A stretch of 35,157 nt of DNA from contig JADJRC010000032.1 of the NCBI GenBank assembly GCA_016712415.1, positions 1 through 35,157 of the forward strand, in the 5' to 3' direction. The notes beneath the pieces were generated by a model. The model was given only the letters and a program-made list of their open reading frames with translations, ran no database searches and was not told the origin of the DNA. The stretch is from Lewinellaceae bacterium (GTDB taxonomy: Bacteria; Bacteroidota; Bacteroidia; Chitinophagales; Saprospiraceae). Both the position numbers and the translations under genes were made by a program. Of this stretch, positions 6,888 to 15,564 are shown in pieces. The stretch's first letter is position 1. Every line of letters begins with the position of its first letter.

Positions 6888-7958
6888 ATGCTCGACAAAC
6901 TGCAAGCCATACGCGAAAAATACCTCCACCTGGAAGAGCAACTTTCCGACCCCGGGATTGTGGCCGATATGGACAAATCCAAACGGGTGAACAAGGAATA
7001 CCGAAAACTCCAGCCGATCATTGAAGCCTATACCAAATATGAAAAGGTATTGCACAACCTGAGCAGCGCCGAGGCGGTGCTGCGCAGCGAGAGCGACCCC
7101 GAAATGCGCGATCTGGCGCGGGAGGAGATGGCAGAACTCGAACCATTGCGCGACAGCCTGGAGGAGGAAATTAAAGTGCTGCTCACGCCCAAAGACCCGG
7201 AAGATGAGAAAGACGTGATCTTCGAGATCCGATCGGGCACCGGCGGCGACGAGGCGGCGCTGTTTGCCGGCGACCTCTACCGGATGTATGGCCGTTATTT
7301 TTCGGAACAGGGCTGGGAAGTGGAAGTGCTCGACGAAAACCCCGGCACCGCAGGCGGATTTTCCAAGATCGTGCTGGAGGTAACCGGCGAAAATGTATAC
7401 GGCAAACTGAAATTTGAATCGGGCGCGCACCGCGTACAACGGGTGCCCGATACGGAAGCCAAAGGCCGCGTGCATACCTCGGCAGCAACGGTCGCTGTGC
7501 TGCCCATCATGGAACCGGAAGATATTGATGTTCGAAAGGAAGACATCCGAACCGACGTGTTCAGGGCATCGGGCGCGGGCGGACAGCACGTGAACCGAAC
7601 GGAGTCAGGGGTGCGTTTCACCCACCTTCCTACGGGCACGGTAGCGGAAAGTACCGAGAGCCGCTCCCAGCACAAGAACCGTGAAATCGCGATGGGCCGC
7701 CTGATCCAGCAAATCCGCGAGATGCAGCAGACCCAACAGCAGTCGGCGCTGGCCTCTGCGCGCAGAAGCCTGGTCGGCACCGGCGACCGTTCGGAAAAAA
7801 TCCGCACCTACAACTGGCCACAGAACCGCGTAACCGATCACCGGCTCGACGGCGATAACAAGAACTTTAACCTGGACAGGGTGATAGAAGGGGATCTGGA
7901 GGGGCTGATAGAAGCGCTGACTATCGCCGATAACGCGGCCAAAATGCAGGAGGGATAA
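6888..7958 (+). CDS. prfA: Peptide chain release factor 1
   Basis: The 356-residue protein is the normal length for RF1. It recognises UAA and UAG and triggers peptide release in the ribosome. The N-terminal helical domain is followed by the RF core with SGTGGDEAALFAGDL near 116. The codon-reading tripeptide is PDT at 187-189 in RVPDTE (the PxT motif of RF1; RF2 has SPF). The peptidyl-hydrolysis motif GGQ is at 231-233 in SGAGGQHVNRTESGVR. The Gln is the expected methylation target. The C-terminal domain keeps YNWPQNRVTDHR. It appears to be a single-gene unit, with prmC (the usual GGQ methylase partner) not present here. Confidence 0.97.
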   Translation: MLDKLQAIREKYLHLEEQLSDPGIVADMDKSKRVNKEYRKLQPIIEAYTKYEKVLHNLSSAEAVLRSESDPEMRDLAREEMAELEPLRDSLEEEIKVLLTPKDPEDEKDVIFEIRSGTGGDEAALFAGDLYRMYGRYFSEQGWEVEVLDENPGTAGGFSKIVLEVTGENVYGKLKFESGAHRVQRVPDTEAKGRVHTSAATVAVLPIMEPEDIDVRKEDIRTDVFRASGAGGQHVNRTESGVRFTHLPTGTVAESTESRSQHKNREIAMGRLIQQIREMQQTQQQSALASARRSLVGTGDRSEKIRTYNWPQNRVTDHRLDGDNKNFNLDRVIEGDLEGLIEALTIADNAAKMQEG

Positions 7959-8386
7959 ACTTGCCTGAAAAAGAAAGTCGCCGGACTTGCTTGCGCAAAC
8001 CGACGACTAATAAACCCCAAAAAACCAAATGACTTACCGGCACAGCAGGCTTTTTTCTCGCTTGCAGAGCAGGACTTTTTCGTCATGGTCGCTTTGCTGT
8101 CAGCAGAAGCGGTTGCCGATTTAGGGGCTACGTTCACAAACGTACTGGTGTTTTCGTCGAACTGAACGCTGACGAATTTTACATTGCCCTCGGTGTCGGT
8201 CTCTTTGCGTACATACGTCACGGCGCCTTCGTCAGTCTGGCGCTTTTCAATCGTTGCATCAGATGCAGCCGCTTTGGCCATTTTAGAGGCGCAGCAGGAT
8301 TTGCCGGCACTTGCGCACGACTGGGCATTGGCGGTGGTGATGCCAAGCGTAAAGAGGAAGGACAGGAAAAGAATAGCTTTTTTCAT
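7838..8386 (-). CDS. Small secreted Cys/Ala/Lys-rich protein
   Basis: The protein starts MKKAILFLSFLFTLGITTANAQ, a clear Sec signal peptide with cleavage after the ANA-Q region. The mature part contains paired-cysteine clusters at both ends (SCASAGKSCCASKM and SCSASEKKACCAGK) around a segment TYVRKETDTEGNVKFVSVQF. No catalytic motif is visible; metal binding or disulfide pairing through the CC clusters is a guess. The open frame continues for about 50 residues through a hairpin and 121 bp into prfA. That tail looks artificial: adding one T in the T-run at about 8023 would stop the frame at 8007-8009, right at the hairpin. The real protein is probably about 125 residues. Confidence 0.6.
   Translation of the reverse strand: MKKAILFLSFLFTLGITTANAQSCASAGKSCCASKMAKAAASDATIEKRQTDEGAVTYVRKETDTEGNVKFVSVQFDENTSTFVNVAPKSATASADSKATMTKKSCSASEKKACCAGKSFGFLGFISRRFAQASPATFFFRQVYPSCILAALSAIVSASISPSRSPSITLSRLKFLLSPSSR
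7976..8008 (-). terminator. Terminator-like hairpin between convergent genes
   Basis: AGTCGCCGG (7976-7984) pairs with CCGACGACT (8000-8008), one mismatch in nine. On the minus strand it is followed by TTCTTTTTC, as expected for a terminator of the small secreted-protein gene; it may act in both directions. Confidence 0.45.
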
Positions 8387-8439
8387 GAAATTCAGGAAAG
8401 TTTAGCGTGTGAAGGAAACCCAGGTTTCCAAAATCATTT

Positions 8440-8469
8440 CAAAAATAGGATGTCACCGGTGATTATCAA
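8440..8469 (-). promoter_or_regulatory. Bacteroidota promoter of the small secreted-protein gene
   Basis: On the minus strand TTG (plus 8467-8469) is followed after exactly 19 bp by TATTTTTG (plus 8440-8447), matching the -33 TTG / -7 TAnnTTTG consensus of Bacteroidota primary sigma. The ATG lies 53 bp downstream at 8386. Confidence 0.65.
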
Positions 8470-8538
8470 GCATTTTTAGAAGAACATTAACACTTGAACC
8501 CATAACAGCCGAATTATTTAACCAAACAACACCGGTTA

Positions 8539-10176
8539 TCAGCTGTTCCCTGACAGGATTGCCTTGTATCGTCCCGGATCGTTGAGCAATTTGACCGCTG
8601 CTTCCACTTCCGGATCATTTTTCAGGCTCTTGCGCACCTTGCCGCGCTGGAAATAATAACGCCCGACGATTTCCTGCTCGATCTCGTGCATGATCCGGGC
8701 CTTGTTCCGGATCAGGTCGTTTTTCTTGTCTGCCCTGATTTTGTCTTCCAGCGACTGGATGTCGGCCAATACGGGATAGTTTTCGCTCGCCACTATGCTG
8801 CGCAATTCCTTGATCTTTTTCTCCGAAGCACTTTCGTATTCAAACTTTTTTTCCTGCACAAAACCCATAAACCCGTCCCACTCGGCAAAGGAAAACAGTT
8901 CGACCGAATCGATGCTCGAATGTTTGAGCGCAAAGCGGGTGGCATAGTCGAAAATGATGTGCTGTGCCAGCAGCGCCTTTACGACACCGGAAGCGGTGTC
9001 GTGCGGCAACAGGATGTCGGGCTTGACGCCGCCGCCATCAAGTACTGGTCTGCCGTTGCGTGTTTTGAACGCTGCGCGTTCGGATTCCGGAATGTCTACC
9101 GGTTCGCCGTTTTTATATCGAACGGCCTGGATGCAACGCCCTGAAGGAATGTAGTACTTGGCCGTGGTGAGTTTTACGCGGGCGTTATAGCCGAGGTCTT
9201 TCATGTTCTGCACCAGGCCTTTGCCATAACTGCGTTGCCCCATGAGCACAGCCCGGTCGAGGTCCTGCAAGGCGCCCGAGGTGACCTCGCTTGCCGAGGC
9301 ACTCATCTTGTCGAGCAGCACCACCAGCGGAATATCTTCATCCATAGGATTGTTGATGGTTTTGAAAGAATTGTCCCATTCCGGCACTTTGCCTTTGGTG
9401 CTCACCACGAATTCTCCCCTCGGGACAAAAAGGTTGACGAGGTTGACGGCTTCATTGAGCAGACCGCCGCCGTTGCCACGCAGGTCGAGTATGACGCCTT
9501 TCAGGCCTGGATTTTTGGTCTTCATATCCTGTATGGCATTTCCCACATTCCGGGCGGCGTCGCGGGTATAGGTAGTCAGGTTGACATAGCCGATATTTTC
9601 AGCCACCAGTCCGTGGTGCGGCACGTTGGGGATATCCACTTCGTCGCGAAGCAATACGATCTTCAGGTCTTTGCTTTCACCCGGGCGGCGGACCAGCAGA
9701 TCGGCCTTTGTGCCGGGAAAGCCGCGCAGAAACTCCAGCATTTCGCCCTCGGTTTTGCCTTTGGCGCTCTGGCCATCGACGGCGATTATTTCGTCGCCCA
9801 CCTTGAGGCCGGCTTTATGGGCAGGACTATCCTCGAAAATCTCTGTAATCGTCACATAATCGCCTATTCGCAGTCCGTCGGCGCCGATGCCGTTGTACTT
9901 GCCGTCGGTCTGGATGCGATACCCTTCAATATCCGTTTCGGAAATATAGTTCGTGTACGGGTCCAGACCCTCCAGCATGGCATCGAGGCCCAGGCGCATT
10001 ACTTTCCCCGGGTCCAGTTCATCCACGTAGGAATGGTTCACTTCCTTATAGGCATTGGCGAATATTTCCAGGTTTTTGGAAATATCGAAATACTTGCCCT
10101 GGCTGTAGAGGAGTGCGCAAGGGGAGAGCAACAAGAGGGTGAGGAGCAGATTGAGTTTATGCTTCATTTTCAGCAA
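8539..10176 (-). CDS. S41-family C-terminal processing peptidase
   Basis: The 545-residue protein has an N-terminal signal peptide (KLNLLLTLLLLSPCALLYSQ). It then has a helical cap with SYVDELDPGKVMRLGLDAML and LDPYTNYI, a PDZ domain near 97-165 (GIGADGLRIGDYVTITEIFE, SPAHKAGLKVGDEI), and the S41 protease domain with GVILDLRGNGGGLLNEAV. The Ser of SASASE (292-297) and Lys 319 in SYGKGLVQ form the Ser-Lys dyad. It should trim or degrade proteins in the periplasm through their C-termini. It is the last gene of a minus-strand run; its start is 7 bp after the stop of the alpha/beta hydrolase, so they are co-transcribed. MKHK at codon 4 is an alternative start. Confidence 0.93.
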   Translation of the reverse strand: MLKMKHKLNLLLTLLLLSPCALLYSQGKYFDISKNLEIFANAYKEVNHSYVDELDPGKVMRLGLDAMLEGLDPYTNYISETDIEGYRIQTDGKYNGIGADGLRIGDYVTITEIFEDSPAHKAGLKVGDEIIAVDGQSAKGKTEGEMLEFLRGFPGTKADLLVRRPGESKDLKIVLLRDEVDIPNVPHHGLVAENIGYVNLTTYTRDAARNVGNAIQDMKTKNPGLKGVILDLRGNGGGLLNEAVNLVNLFVPRGEFVVSTKGKVPEWDNSFKTINNPMDEDIPLVVLLDKMSASASEVTSGALQDLDRAVLMGQRSYGKGLVQNMKDLGYNARVKLTTAKYYIPSGRCIQAVRYKNGEPVDIPESERAAFKTRNGRPVLDGGGVKPDILLPHDTASGVVKALLAQHIIFDYATRFALKHSSIDSVELFSFAEWDGFMGFVQEKKFEYESASEKKIKELRSIVASENYPVLADIQSLEDKIRADKKNDLIRNKARIMHEIEQEIVGRYYFQRGKVRKSLKNDPEVEAAVKLLNDPGRYKAILSGNS

Positions 10177-10183
10177 ATTATCG

Positions 10184-10942
10184 TCAGGATAAGAATTTTT
10201 TCAAAACTTCGAGCAATTCGGCCGGCTTGTCGGCATGTACCCAGTGCCCGGCGCCTTCGATCGTAACGACCTGCGCCTGCGGGAACAGGGATTGTATTAA
10301 CGGAAAATCGCCGTCTTTGATATATCCGGACTGGCTGCCGCGGATAAAAAGCGCGGGTTTGTCAAATGCCGGACCGCTTACTGCCGCCAGGATATCGCTG
10401 TAATGCTCCCACAAAACGGGCAGGTTCATTTTCCAGGTATACCGGCCGTCGGCTCCGCGCGTGATGTTTTTCAGCAAAAACTGCCGGGTGCCCGTGTCCG
10501 CTATACGCTCCGTAAGGTAGTGTTCCGCCGCTTTCCGGGAATCTGTTTTCGACAAATCCATACCAAGCAGGGCGTCAAAAATAGAAGAATGGTTGTCTTC
10601 AGCCGCCGCCGGGGATATGTCCACTACCACCAGTCGCTCTACCATGTCGGGATGGGTGAGCGCCAGTTGCATGGCCACTTTGCCGCCCATGCTGTGCCCG
10701 ACGACAGCAGCGCTGAACATCCAGTGTTCTTCCATGAATATCCGCAGGTCTTCGGCCATTTCCGGGTAACTGATCGACGGCACATGCGGCGAGCGCCCGT
10801 GGTTGCGCAGATCGGGTGTGACCACCAGGCGGTGTTCAGACAGATCTTTCGCGATGGTCTGCCAGTTGTCGGAAAAGCCAAAGAGGCCGTGCAGGATGAT
10901 GACGGGGCTGCCCTGTCCAAATTCGCGGTAATACAATTCCAT
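10184..10942 (-). CDS. Alpha/beta-fold hydrolase (YbfF-like esterase)
   Basis: The 252-residue protein starts MELYYREFGQGSPVIILHG. The alpha/beta hydrolase features follow in order: HGLFGFSDNW (oxyanion HG), DLRNHGRS, nucleophile elbow GHSMGGK, DISPAA after the core, an Asp-bearing strand PALFIRGSQSGYI, and the catalytic His in GAGHWVHADKP near the end. This pattern is that of YbfF-like acyl esterases. The substrate is unknown. I use ATG 10942 because the frame upstream of it (to 11002) has no family-like sequence. It is 75 bp after the patatin-like gene and 7 bp before the S41 peptidase gene. Confidence 0.88.
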   Translation of the reverse strand: MELYYREFGQGSPVIILHGLFGFSDNWQTIAKDLSEHRLVVTPDLRNHGRSPHVPSISYPEMAEDLRIFMEEHWMFSAAVVGHSMGGKVAMQLALTHPDMVERLVVVDISPAAAEDNHSSIFDALLGMDLSKTDSRKAAEHYLTERIADTGTRQFLLKNITRGADGRYTWKMNLPVLWEHYSDILAAVSGPAFDKPALFIRGSQSGYIKDGDFPLIQSLFPQAQVVTIEGAGHWVHADKPAELLEVLKKFLS

Positions 10943-11017
10943 ATCGTTTGCTTGCGCAAATAACAGGAAGTTCGGGCATATTGTTGAGCGCAGGCATGGC
11001 AAGGCCTGTCGAAGCGC

Positions 11018-13342
11018 TCAGCGCAAGGGGCCGAGCAGATCGTTCAGGGGCAGGCGTTCCACCCGCGCGACAACGGTATCTGCCGAGCGGATGGAGAGCC
11101 AGCGCCCGAGCGGCACCTTGTCGCGATCGGGGTCGGTCGGGCGTTGCAGGATCAACTCGACGGGTTGCGCATCGGCAGGCATGGTTTTACGGAAATAATC
11201 GAGCCACCAGGTGGTCGTACCGTATATCGACGAGAATCCCACTGCTGTGAACGTAGCGATACTCTGGTTTTTCGGGTTAAAAGTGGTCTCTTCACGCGGT
11301 TCAATGGCGCCGTTGATAAAAAACAACAGTTTGATGCGCAGCCTTTTTTTCACGGCATCCGGTATGTAGTCAGCCGATTCGATCTCTTCTTTCAGCCGGG
11401 TATGGATGCGATTCATCAGGGTCAGGCCCATGTTTTCGAACAAGCCGCCGTCCATAAAATTACCGACACCTTCTATATACGTGTAGGAATTCATGATCGG
11501 AAACAGTTGGCTCAGGTTGGAGGTCGTCACCATAGCCAGCGAGCGCCCGTGCGCATCCCGGCCCCTTTCCGCATCGGCAAGAATATCAATGGCATCGATA
11601 AAAAGGGTCGAATCCCAGGCAATGGCGCTGGCATACCCCGATTTGCCCGTCTGGATATTGGTGGTAACCGGGAAATACAGGGGGAAGCGGGTATCGGGGG
11701 TTTTATTGGCGCCGTACCAATAGGACAAATAAGGCAGCATGGGGTAATTGGGTATCCGCGACCGACCGTCGCCGATACCCAGGCTGTCGAAATTGTCGTT
11801 GCGAAAGGTATTTTTGATGCGTTCCAGCGGATCAAGTTCGCCCATACGCGAGGGGTTGTAGGCAAAACCGATGGCATTGGCAAAACCCGAAGCCTCATGC
11901 CGCTGGTGTTCGTAATTGCGGTCGTACACGTCGTCTTTGAACAGGGCGACGAAACGCTTGCCGACCTCGTTGACAAAAAGTTGCATGAATTGCGAACTCA
12001 GGTAATTGCGGCGGAACATTTCCGGCGCGAAATACCGGAACAGTTGCGCGCGGTCACTGGAATCAATCTCCGGATGGTCTTCAAGGTAACGCCAGAAGGC
12101 CAGCGTGGCGCCGGTGCCGGTCGATCCGCCCGAAGCGGATGTCACGGCAAACAGGCGCCGGTGAAAACGACCGCCGCTTTCCTTTTCCAGGCAGTTCAGG
12201 ATATGGCTCGTCCACATTCCGGCCCTGCTGCCGCCACCCTGTGCTGCGACGAGAAATATCGGAATGTCCTCGTCGCGCGTCGTATCGATTCGCGGAGCGA
12301 TATTGTTGTGATACCAGGCCTCGAAATACCGGTGAAAATCCACGCGGTCGTCGGCTTTGAGGGTCGAACTGACATAGTTGATGTTGTGTATTTCCGAGCG
12401 TCGGAGCAGTATGAACCAGCCAAGCGCCACCAATGCTATGGACAGGCCGATTTTTAGCCATTTCCCTTTTTTCAGTATATACAAGGCAATCACGAGGTCG
12501 TTGAGGAGCACATAGCAGGTGATGATCAGCAGCAGGACGAAAGGCGGCGTCAGGTACTGGAGATTGTCCATAAACGACAGGATCAGGGTGCTGGCAACCA
12601 CCGTAATGAAAACAAAGCGGTAATAACGCCGGTGGGTTTTCCAGCTGCCATTGACATATCCATGCTCCAGGCGCCGGATCAACCCGCCGAGCAGGGCCAT
12701 CTGGATGGTTACGCACAACCCGACGAAATAATAGTTCCAGAACACCTCGTGTAAAAATTTTCCGATCCAGATCAGGACAAATACCAGCAGCCAGTTCATC
12801 CCCATGAGAAACTGAACCTGGCCGATCTTCAGCCGGCTGCGCTCCATGATCCAGTACATGAAATACAAACCGCCGGCGATAGTCGCTGCCATTAGCGATA
12901 CCTGCCACCACACAAAACTCCGTTTGGCCTGCACCGCTATCATGGCCACGCTGTACAGGATCATGGGCAGGCTGCTGACCAGCAGTCCGCGGTACGGGTT
13001 CTGGCCGGTGACGGGGCGCAGCCGGTCGAATGCTTCTCTCGACATGTTCCGGAATACCGGCAGGGGCAGGAGCCAGATAGCCAAGGCCTGCAAAAAATAG
13101 ACAAAGAGCATCGAGGCCGCCCGAAAGCCGGGGTAGGGCCCCGGGTCGTCGAACAAGCCGTAGAGCAATTCCCAGCCCTGTTTCATGCCGAACAGGAACA
13201 GCGGGACAAACAAAATCCACAGCAGGAAAAAGAAATTGTCGCGGATAAAACCGCCTGCCTTGTCAAAAGAAATGTCTTTGAAGGGAGCGGTGAGAAAAGC
13301 TCCAAAGGAGAGGGGAGCATGTCCGGGGTCGGTCATCATCAT
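11018..13342 (-). CDS. Integral-membrane patatin-like phospholipase
   Basis: The 774-residue protein has a membrane half of about eight hydrophobic helices (38-55, 76-97, 119-137, 145-166, 178-196, 244-258, 266-290, 297-313) followed by a soluble patatin-like domain. That domain shows the oxyanion-hole loop AQGGGSRAG (367-375), the nucleophile elbow SASGGSTG (402-409, G-x-S-x-G type) and the catalytic Asp motif MDGGLFENMG, giving the Ser-Asp dyad of patatin lipases. It probably hydrolyses phospholipids or other acyl lipids at the inner membrane. It heads a minus-strand run with an esterase and an S41 peptidase, which points to envelope upkeep. ATG is repeated three times at the start (13342, 13339, 13336). 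Confidence 0.85.
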   Translation of the reverse strand: MMMTDPGHAPLSFGAFLTAPFKDISFDKAGGFIRDNFFFLLWILFVPLFLFGMKQGWELLYGLFDDPGPYPGFRAASMLFVYFLQALAIWLLPLPVFRNMSREAFDRLRPVTGQNPYRGLLVSSLPMILYSVAMIAVQAKRSFVWWQVSLMAATIAGGLYFMYWIMERSRLKIGQVQFLMGMNWLLVFVLIWIGKFLHEVFWNYYFVGLCVTIQMALLGGLIRRLEHGYVNGSWKTHRRYYRFVFITVVASTLILSFMDNLQYLTPPFVLLLIITCYVLLNDLVIALYILKKGKWLKIGLSIALVALGWFILLRRSEIHNINYVSSTLKADDRVDFHRYFEAWYHNNIAPRIDTTRDEDIPIFLVAAQGGGSRAGMWTSHILNCLEKESGGRFHRRLFAVTSASGGSTGTGATLAFWRYLEDHPEIDSSDRAQLFRYFAPEMFRRNYLSSQFMQLFVNEVGKRFVALFKDDVYDRNYEHQRHEASGFANAIGFAYNPSRMGELDPLERIKNTFRNDNFDSLGIGDGRSRIPNYPMLPYLSYWYGANKTPDTRFPLYFPVTTNIQTGKSGYASAIAWDSTLFIDAIDILADAERGRDAHGRSLAMVTTSNLSQLFPIMNSYTYIEGVGNFMDGGLFENMGLTLMNRIHTRLKEEIESADYIPDAVKKRLRIKLLFFINGAIEPREETTFNPKNQSIATFTAVGFSSIYGTTTWWLDYFRKTMPADAQPVELILQRPTDPDRDKVPLGRWLSIRSADTVVARVERLPLNDLLGPLR

Positions 13343-13426
13343 ATTTGGTTTTATGAAAATTTATCTGACAAAGATGACCCAAAACCACTTACCTGCCGAT
13401 AAAAAATGAATTAAAAATAGCCGGGC

Positions 13427-14512
13427 TCATTGGCCTTTCTTCCAAAGTTTATACGGCTTGTCTGCGTCCGTCTTGAAAGGCAGGAACACTTTTCGGCCCG
13501 TTCCTGCCGATTCGTAGGCGGCATAGATCACTTCGAGCACCGCCCGTCCGTCTTCGCCCGTCACCAGCGGCTGTTTGTCGTTTTTGACACAATCCACGAA
13601 ATGTGCAAACTCCTGCGGGAAGCCGTAGTTCCATATCTCCTCATACATCGTAAAACTCCAGCCCACCGTGTTGCCGGCTTTTTCTACGGCATAACCGACG
13701 CCCTGTGTGCTGTAGGTCAGGATTGAATTGCCCTGGAGCACATCGGCGTATGCCTGCCCTTTGGTGCCGTGCACTTCGGCGCGGTCGTCCATGCCGCCCA
13801 GTTTGGTCCAACTTTCTTCGGCGACCGCCGTCACGCCGTTGTCGAATTCCAGGATGATGATGGCGTTGTCGTCGCCCCTGGTTTTGTCCTTGTGTACATG
13901 GGTGCCCATTTGGGCGTAGACGGATTTAACGGCGGGGCGGCCCAGCATCCAGCGGAAAAACTCGATAGCATGGCAGCCCATATCCATCGTCACGCCGCCG
14001 CCCGAACGCTCCACGTCCCAGAAGTGGTCGGCATGCGGGCCGTCATGTTTTTCCGATTGCTTCAGCAGCACGGGATCGCCGAGGGCGCCTTCGTCGAGCA
14101 GACCCTTCAGGCGCACATACTTTGGCGTGAAGCAGAGTTCTTCGGCGTACATCAGTTTAACGCCCGCTGCCTTGCAGGCATCTATCATGGTGTCGGCCTC
14201 GGCGAGGTTCATACACAGCGGTTTTTCCACCACGACGTGTTTGCCGGCTTTAGCGGCTGCCACAGCAATTTCGCAGTGATACACATTGGGCGCCCCGATG
14301 ACTATCATATCAATGGATTCGAGGGCCAGCATTTGATGTACATCGGTAAAGTAATTCGGGATACCGTGTTGTTGGGCGAATGCCCGGGCATTGCCTTCTG
14401 TGGGAGAGGCGACCGCGACAAGCGCCGCATCCGGGACGAGTTTTAACGCCTCGGCGTGAATCGTGGCGATAAATTGTGAACCAACCAGACCGACGCCTAC
14501 TTTCTTATCCAT
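13427..14512 (-). CDS. Gfo/Idh/MocA-family oxidoreductase
   Basis: The 361-residue protein has an N-terminal NAD(P)-binding Rossmann fold (VGVGLVGSQFIATIHAEAL, where GxxGxx is GLVGSQ) and the family signature KHVVVEKPLCMN with its conserved EKP Lys. A C-terminal alpha/beta substrate domain follows, with GGGVTMDMGCHAIEFFRWM (the GGG..D.G.H active-site motif). Family members oxidise or epimerise sugars and inositols; the particular substrate cannot be told. It is divergent from the ROK kinase (133 bp between the start codons) and close to a NagB-like gene, so it probably acts on an amino or acidic sugar. Length is typical. Confidence 0.92.
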   Translation of the reverse strand: MDKKVGVGLVGSQFIATIHAEALKLVPDAALVAVASPTEGNARAFAQQHGIPNYFTDVHQMLALESIDMIVIGAPNVYHCEIAVAAAKAGKHVVVEKPLCMNLAEADTMIDACKAAGVKLMYAEELCFTPKYVRLKGLLDEGALGDPVLLKQSEKHDGPHADHFWDVERSGGGVTMDMGCHAIEFFRWMLGRPAVKSVYAQMGTHVHKDKTRGDDNAIIILEFDNGVTAVAEESWTKLGGMDDRAEVHGTKGQAYADVLQGNSILTYSTQGVGYAVEKAGNTVGWSFTMYEEIWNYGFPQEFAHFVDCVKNDKQPLVTGEDGRAVLEVIYAAYESAGTGRKVFLPFKTDADKPYKLWKKGQ

Positions 14513-14551
14513 GTTGTGTTATTTTAAGATGCCCCGGATGCGGGAGCGGGA

Positions 14552-14559
14552 CAAAAATA
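14552..14559 (-). promoter_or_regulatory. Possible -7 element of the oxidoreductase gene
   Basis: On the minus strand TATTTTTG matches TAnnTTTG, 40 bp before the ATG at 14512. No clear -33 TTG is seen at the right spacing, so confidence is low. Confidence 0.3.
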
Positions 14560-14644
14560 GGTTGCCGATTTTTTTCCCGGCAGCTGTTTTATTCAATTTT
14601 TGTAGAAAAATACGCAATTTTACGAGAACAATTCTTTGTCCGAC

Positions 14645-15553
14645 ATGAGCCCTGCCGCCATTGCGATCGACATCGGAGGAACTGCCATCAAGTTCGGCCT
14701 GACCAACCTCAGGGGCGATATCCTCTGGGAAAGCATCACGCCTACACCCGGCAGTTCCGGTACAGCCATTGTAGAAACGGTGCTGCGTTGCATCCGCGAG
14801 GTGCGGCTGGCCAGCGAACGCCACGGCGCCAGTTGCATCGGTATCGGCACACCCGGCATCGTGGATGTATCTACCGGGTTCGTCGTTGGCGGCGCCTTAC
14901 AATTGCCCGGCTGGGAAAACCTGCCGCTTGCAACCATCATTACGCGCGAGACGGGGCTCCCCGCATTTGTCGACAACGACGCCAACCTCATGGGGCTGGG
15001 CGAGTATGTTTTCGGAAAAAACAGCCGTGCTAAAAACACCCTGTTTTTCACCTTGGGGACAGGGATCGGCGGCGCCATATTTATCGATGGCGAATTATAC
15101 CGCGGCAGCAGGAACGCCGGCGGCGAACTGGGTTGTATTCCTTTTCATTACGACGGCAAGGACGGCCACTGGGAGGATTTTGCATCCATGAAGGGGCTCG
15201 TCAGCAGGTACATGCTTCGTACCGGAGAAAGGGCCGGCGGCAGTGCCCTGTCGGCCAAAAGTATTTTTGAAAAAGCCGCTGCCGGCGAAAAAACCGCCCG
15301 GGAAGCCATTGAGGAAAACATTTATCTCGTTGGTCGCGGCATGGCCGGATACATCAATATTTTTAACCCGGATCAGATCATTATCGGTGGCGGCGTATCG
15401 GAGACGCAGTCCGATTACATCGCCCGGGTGAAGGCCGAGGCATTTTGGCATGCTTTGCCGGAATGTTGCAAGGGTGTGGAGATCGTAGCCGCAAGCCTGG
15501 GCAACAGGGCAGGCTTCATCGGGGCAGGGTATTATGCTTTGAGCAGGAAGTAG
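14645..15553 (+). CDS. ROK-family sugar kinase (zinc-motif-less)
   Basis: The 302-residue protein begins with the ASKHA phosphate-1 motif AIAIDIGGTAIKFG, then GIGTPGIVD, the catalytic region AFVDNDANLMGLGE (VDND carries the catalytic Asp), and GTGIGGAIFIDGELY (phosphate 2). A later GGGVSETQSDY is the adenosine motif. It should phosphorylate glucose or an amino sugar at the 6-position. The zinc site of ROK proteins (E-x-G-H followed by C-x-C-G..G-C) is altered: here it reads GGELGCIPFHYDGKDGHWE, with Cys where His is usual and no CxCG. It therefore belongs to a non-zinc subgroup or has changed specificity. I choose ATG 14645 over the TTG at 14636. It converges on NagB with 11 bp between stops. 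Confidence 0.88.
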   Translation: MSPAAIAIDIGGTAIKFGLTNLRGDILWESITPTPGSSGTAIVETVLRCIREVRLASERHGASCIGIGTPGIVDVSTGFVVGGALQLPGWENLPLATIITRETGLPAFVDNDANLMGLGEYVFGKNSRAKNTLFFTLGTGIGGAIFIDGELYRGSRNAGGELGCIPFHYDGKDGHWEDFASMKGLVSRYMLRTGERAGGSALSAKSIFEKAAAGEKTAREAIEENIYLVGRGMAGYINIFNPDQIIIGGGVSETQSDYIARVKAEAFWHALPECCKGVEIVAASLGNRAGFIGAGYYALSRK

Positions 15554-15564
15554 GGAGGGTTTCG

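Noticed and set aside
11144..12457. Plus-strand open frame of 437 codons (and a similar one at 9235-10266)
   Set aside because: Both are antisense to well-supported genes (patatin-like lipase and S41 peptidase) and show no protein-like motif order.
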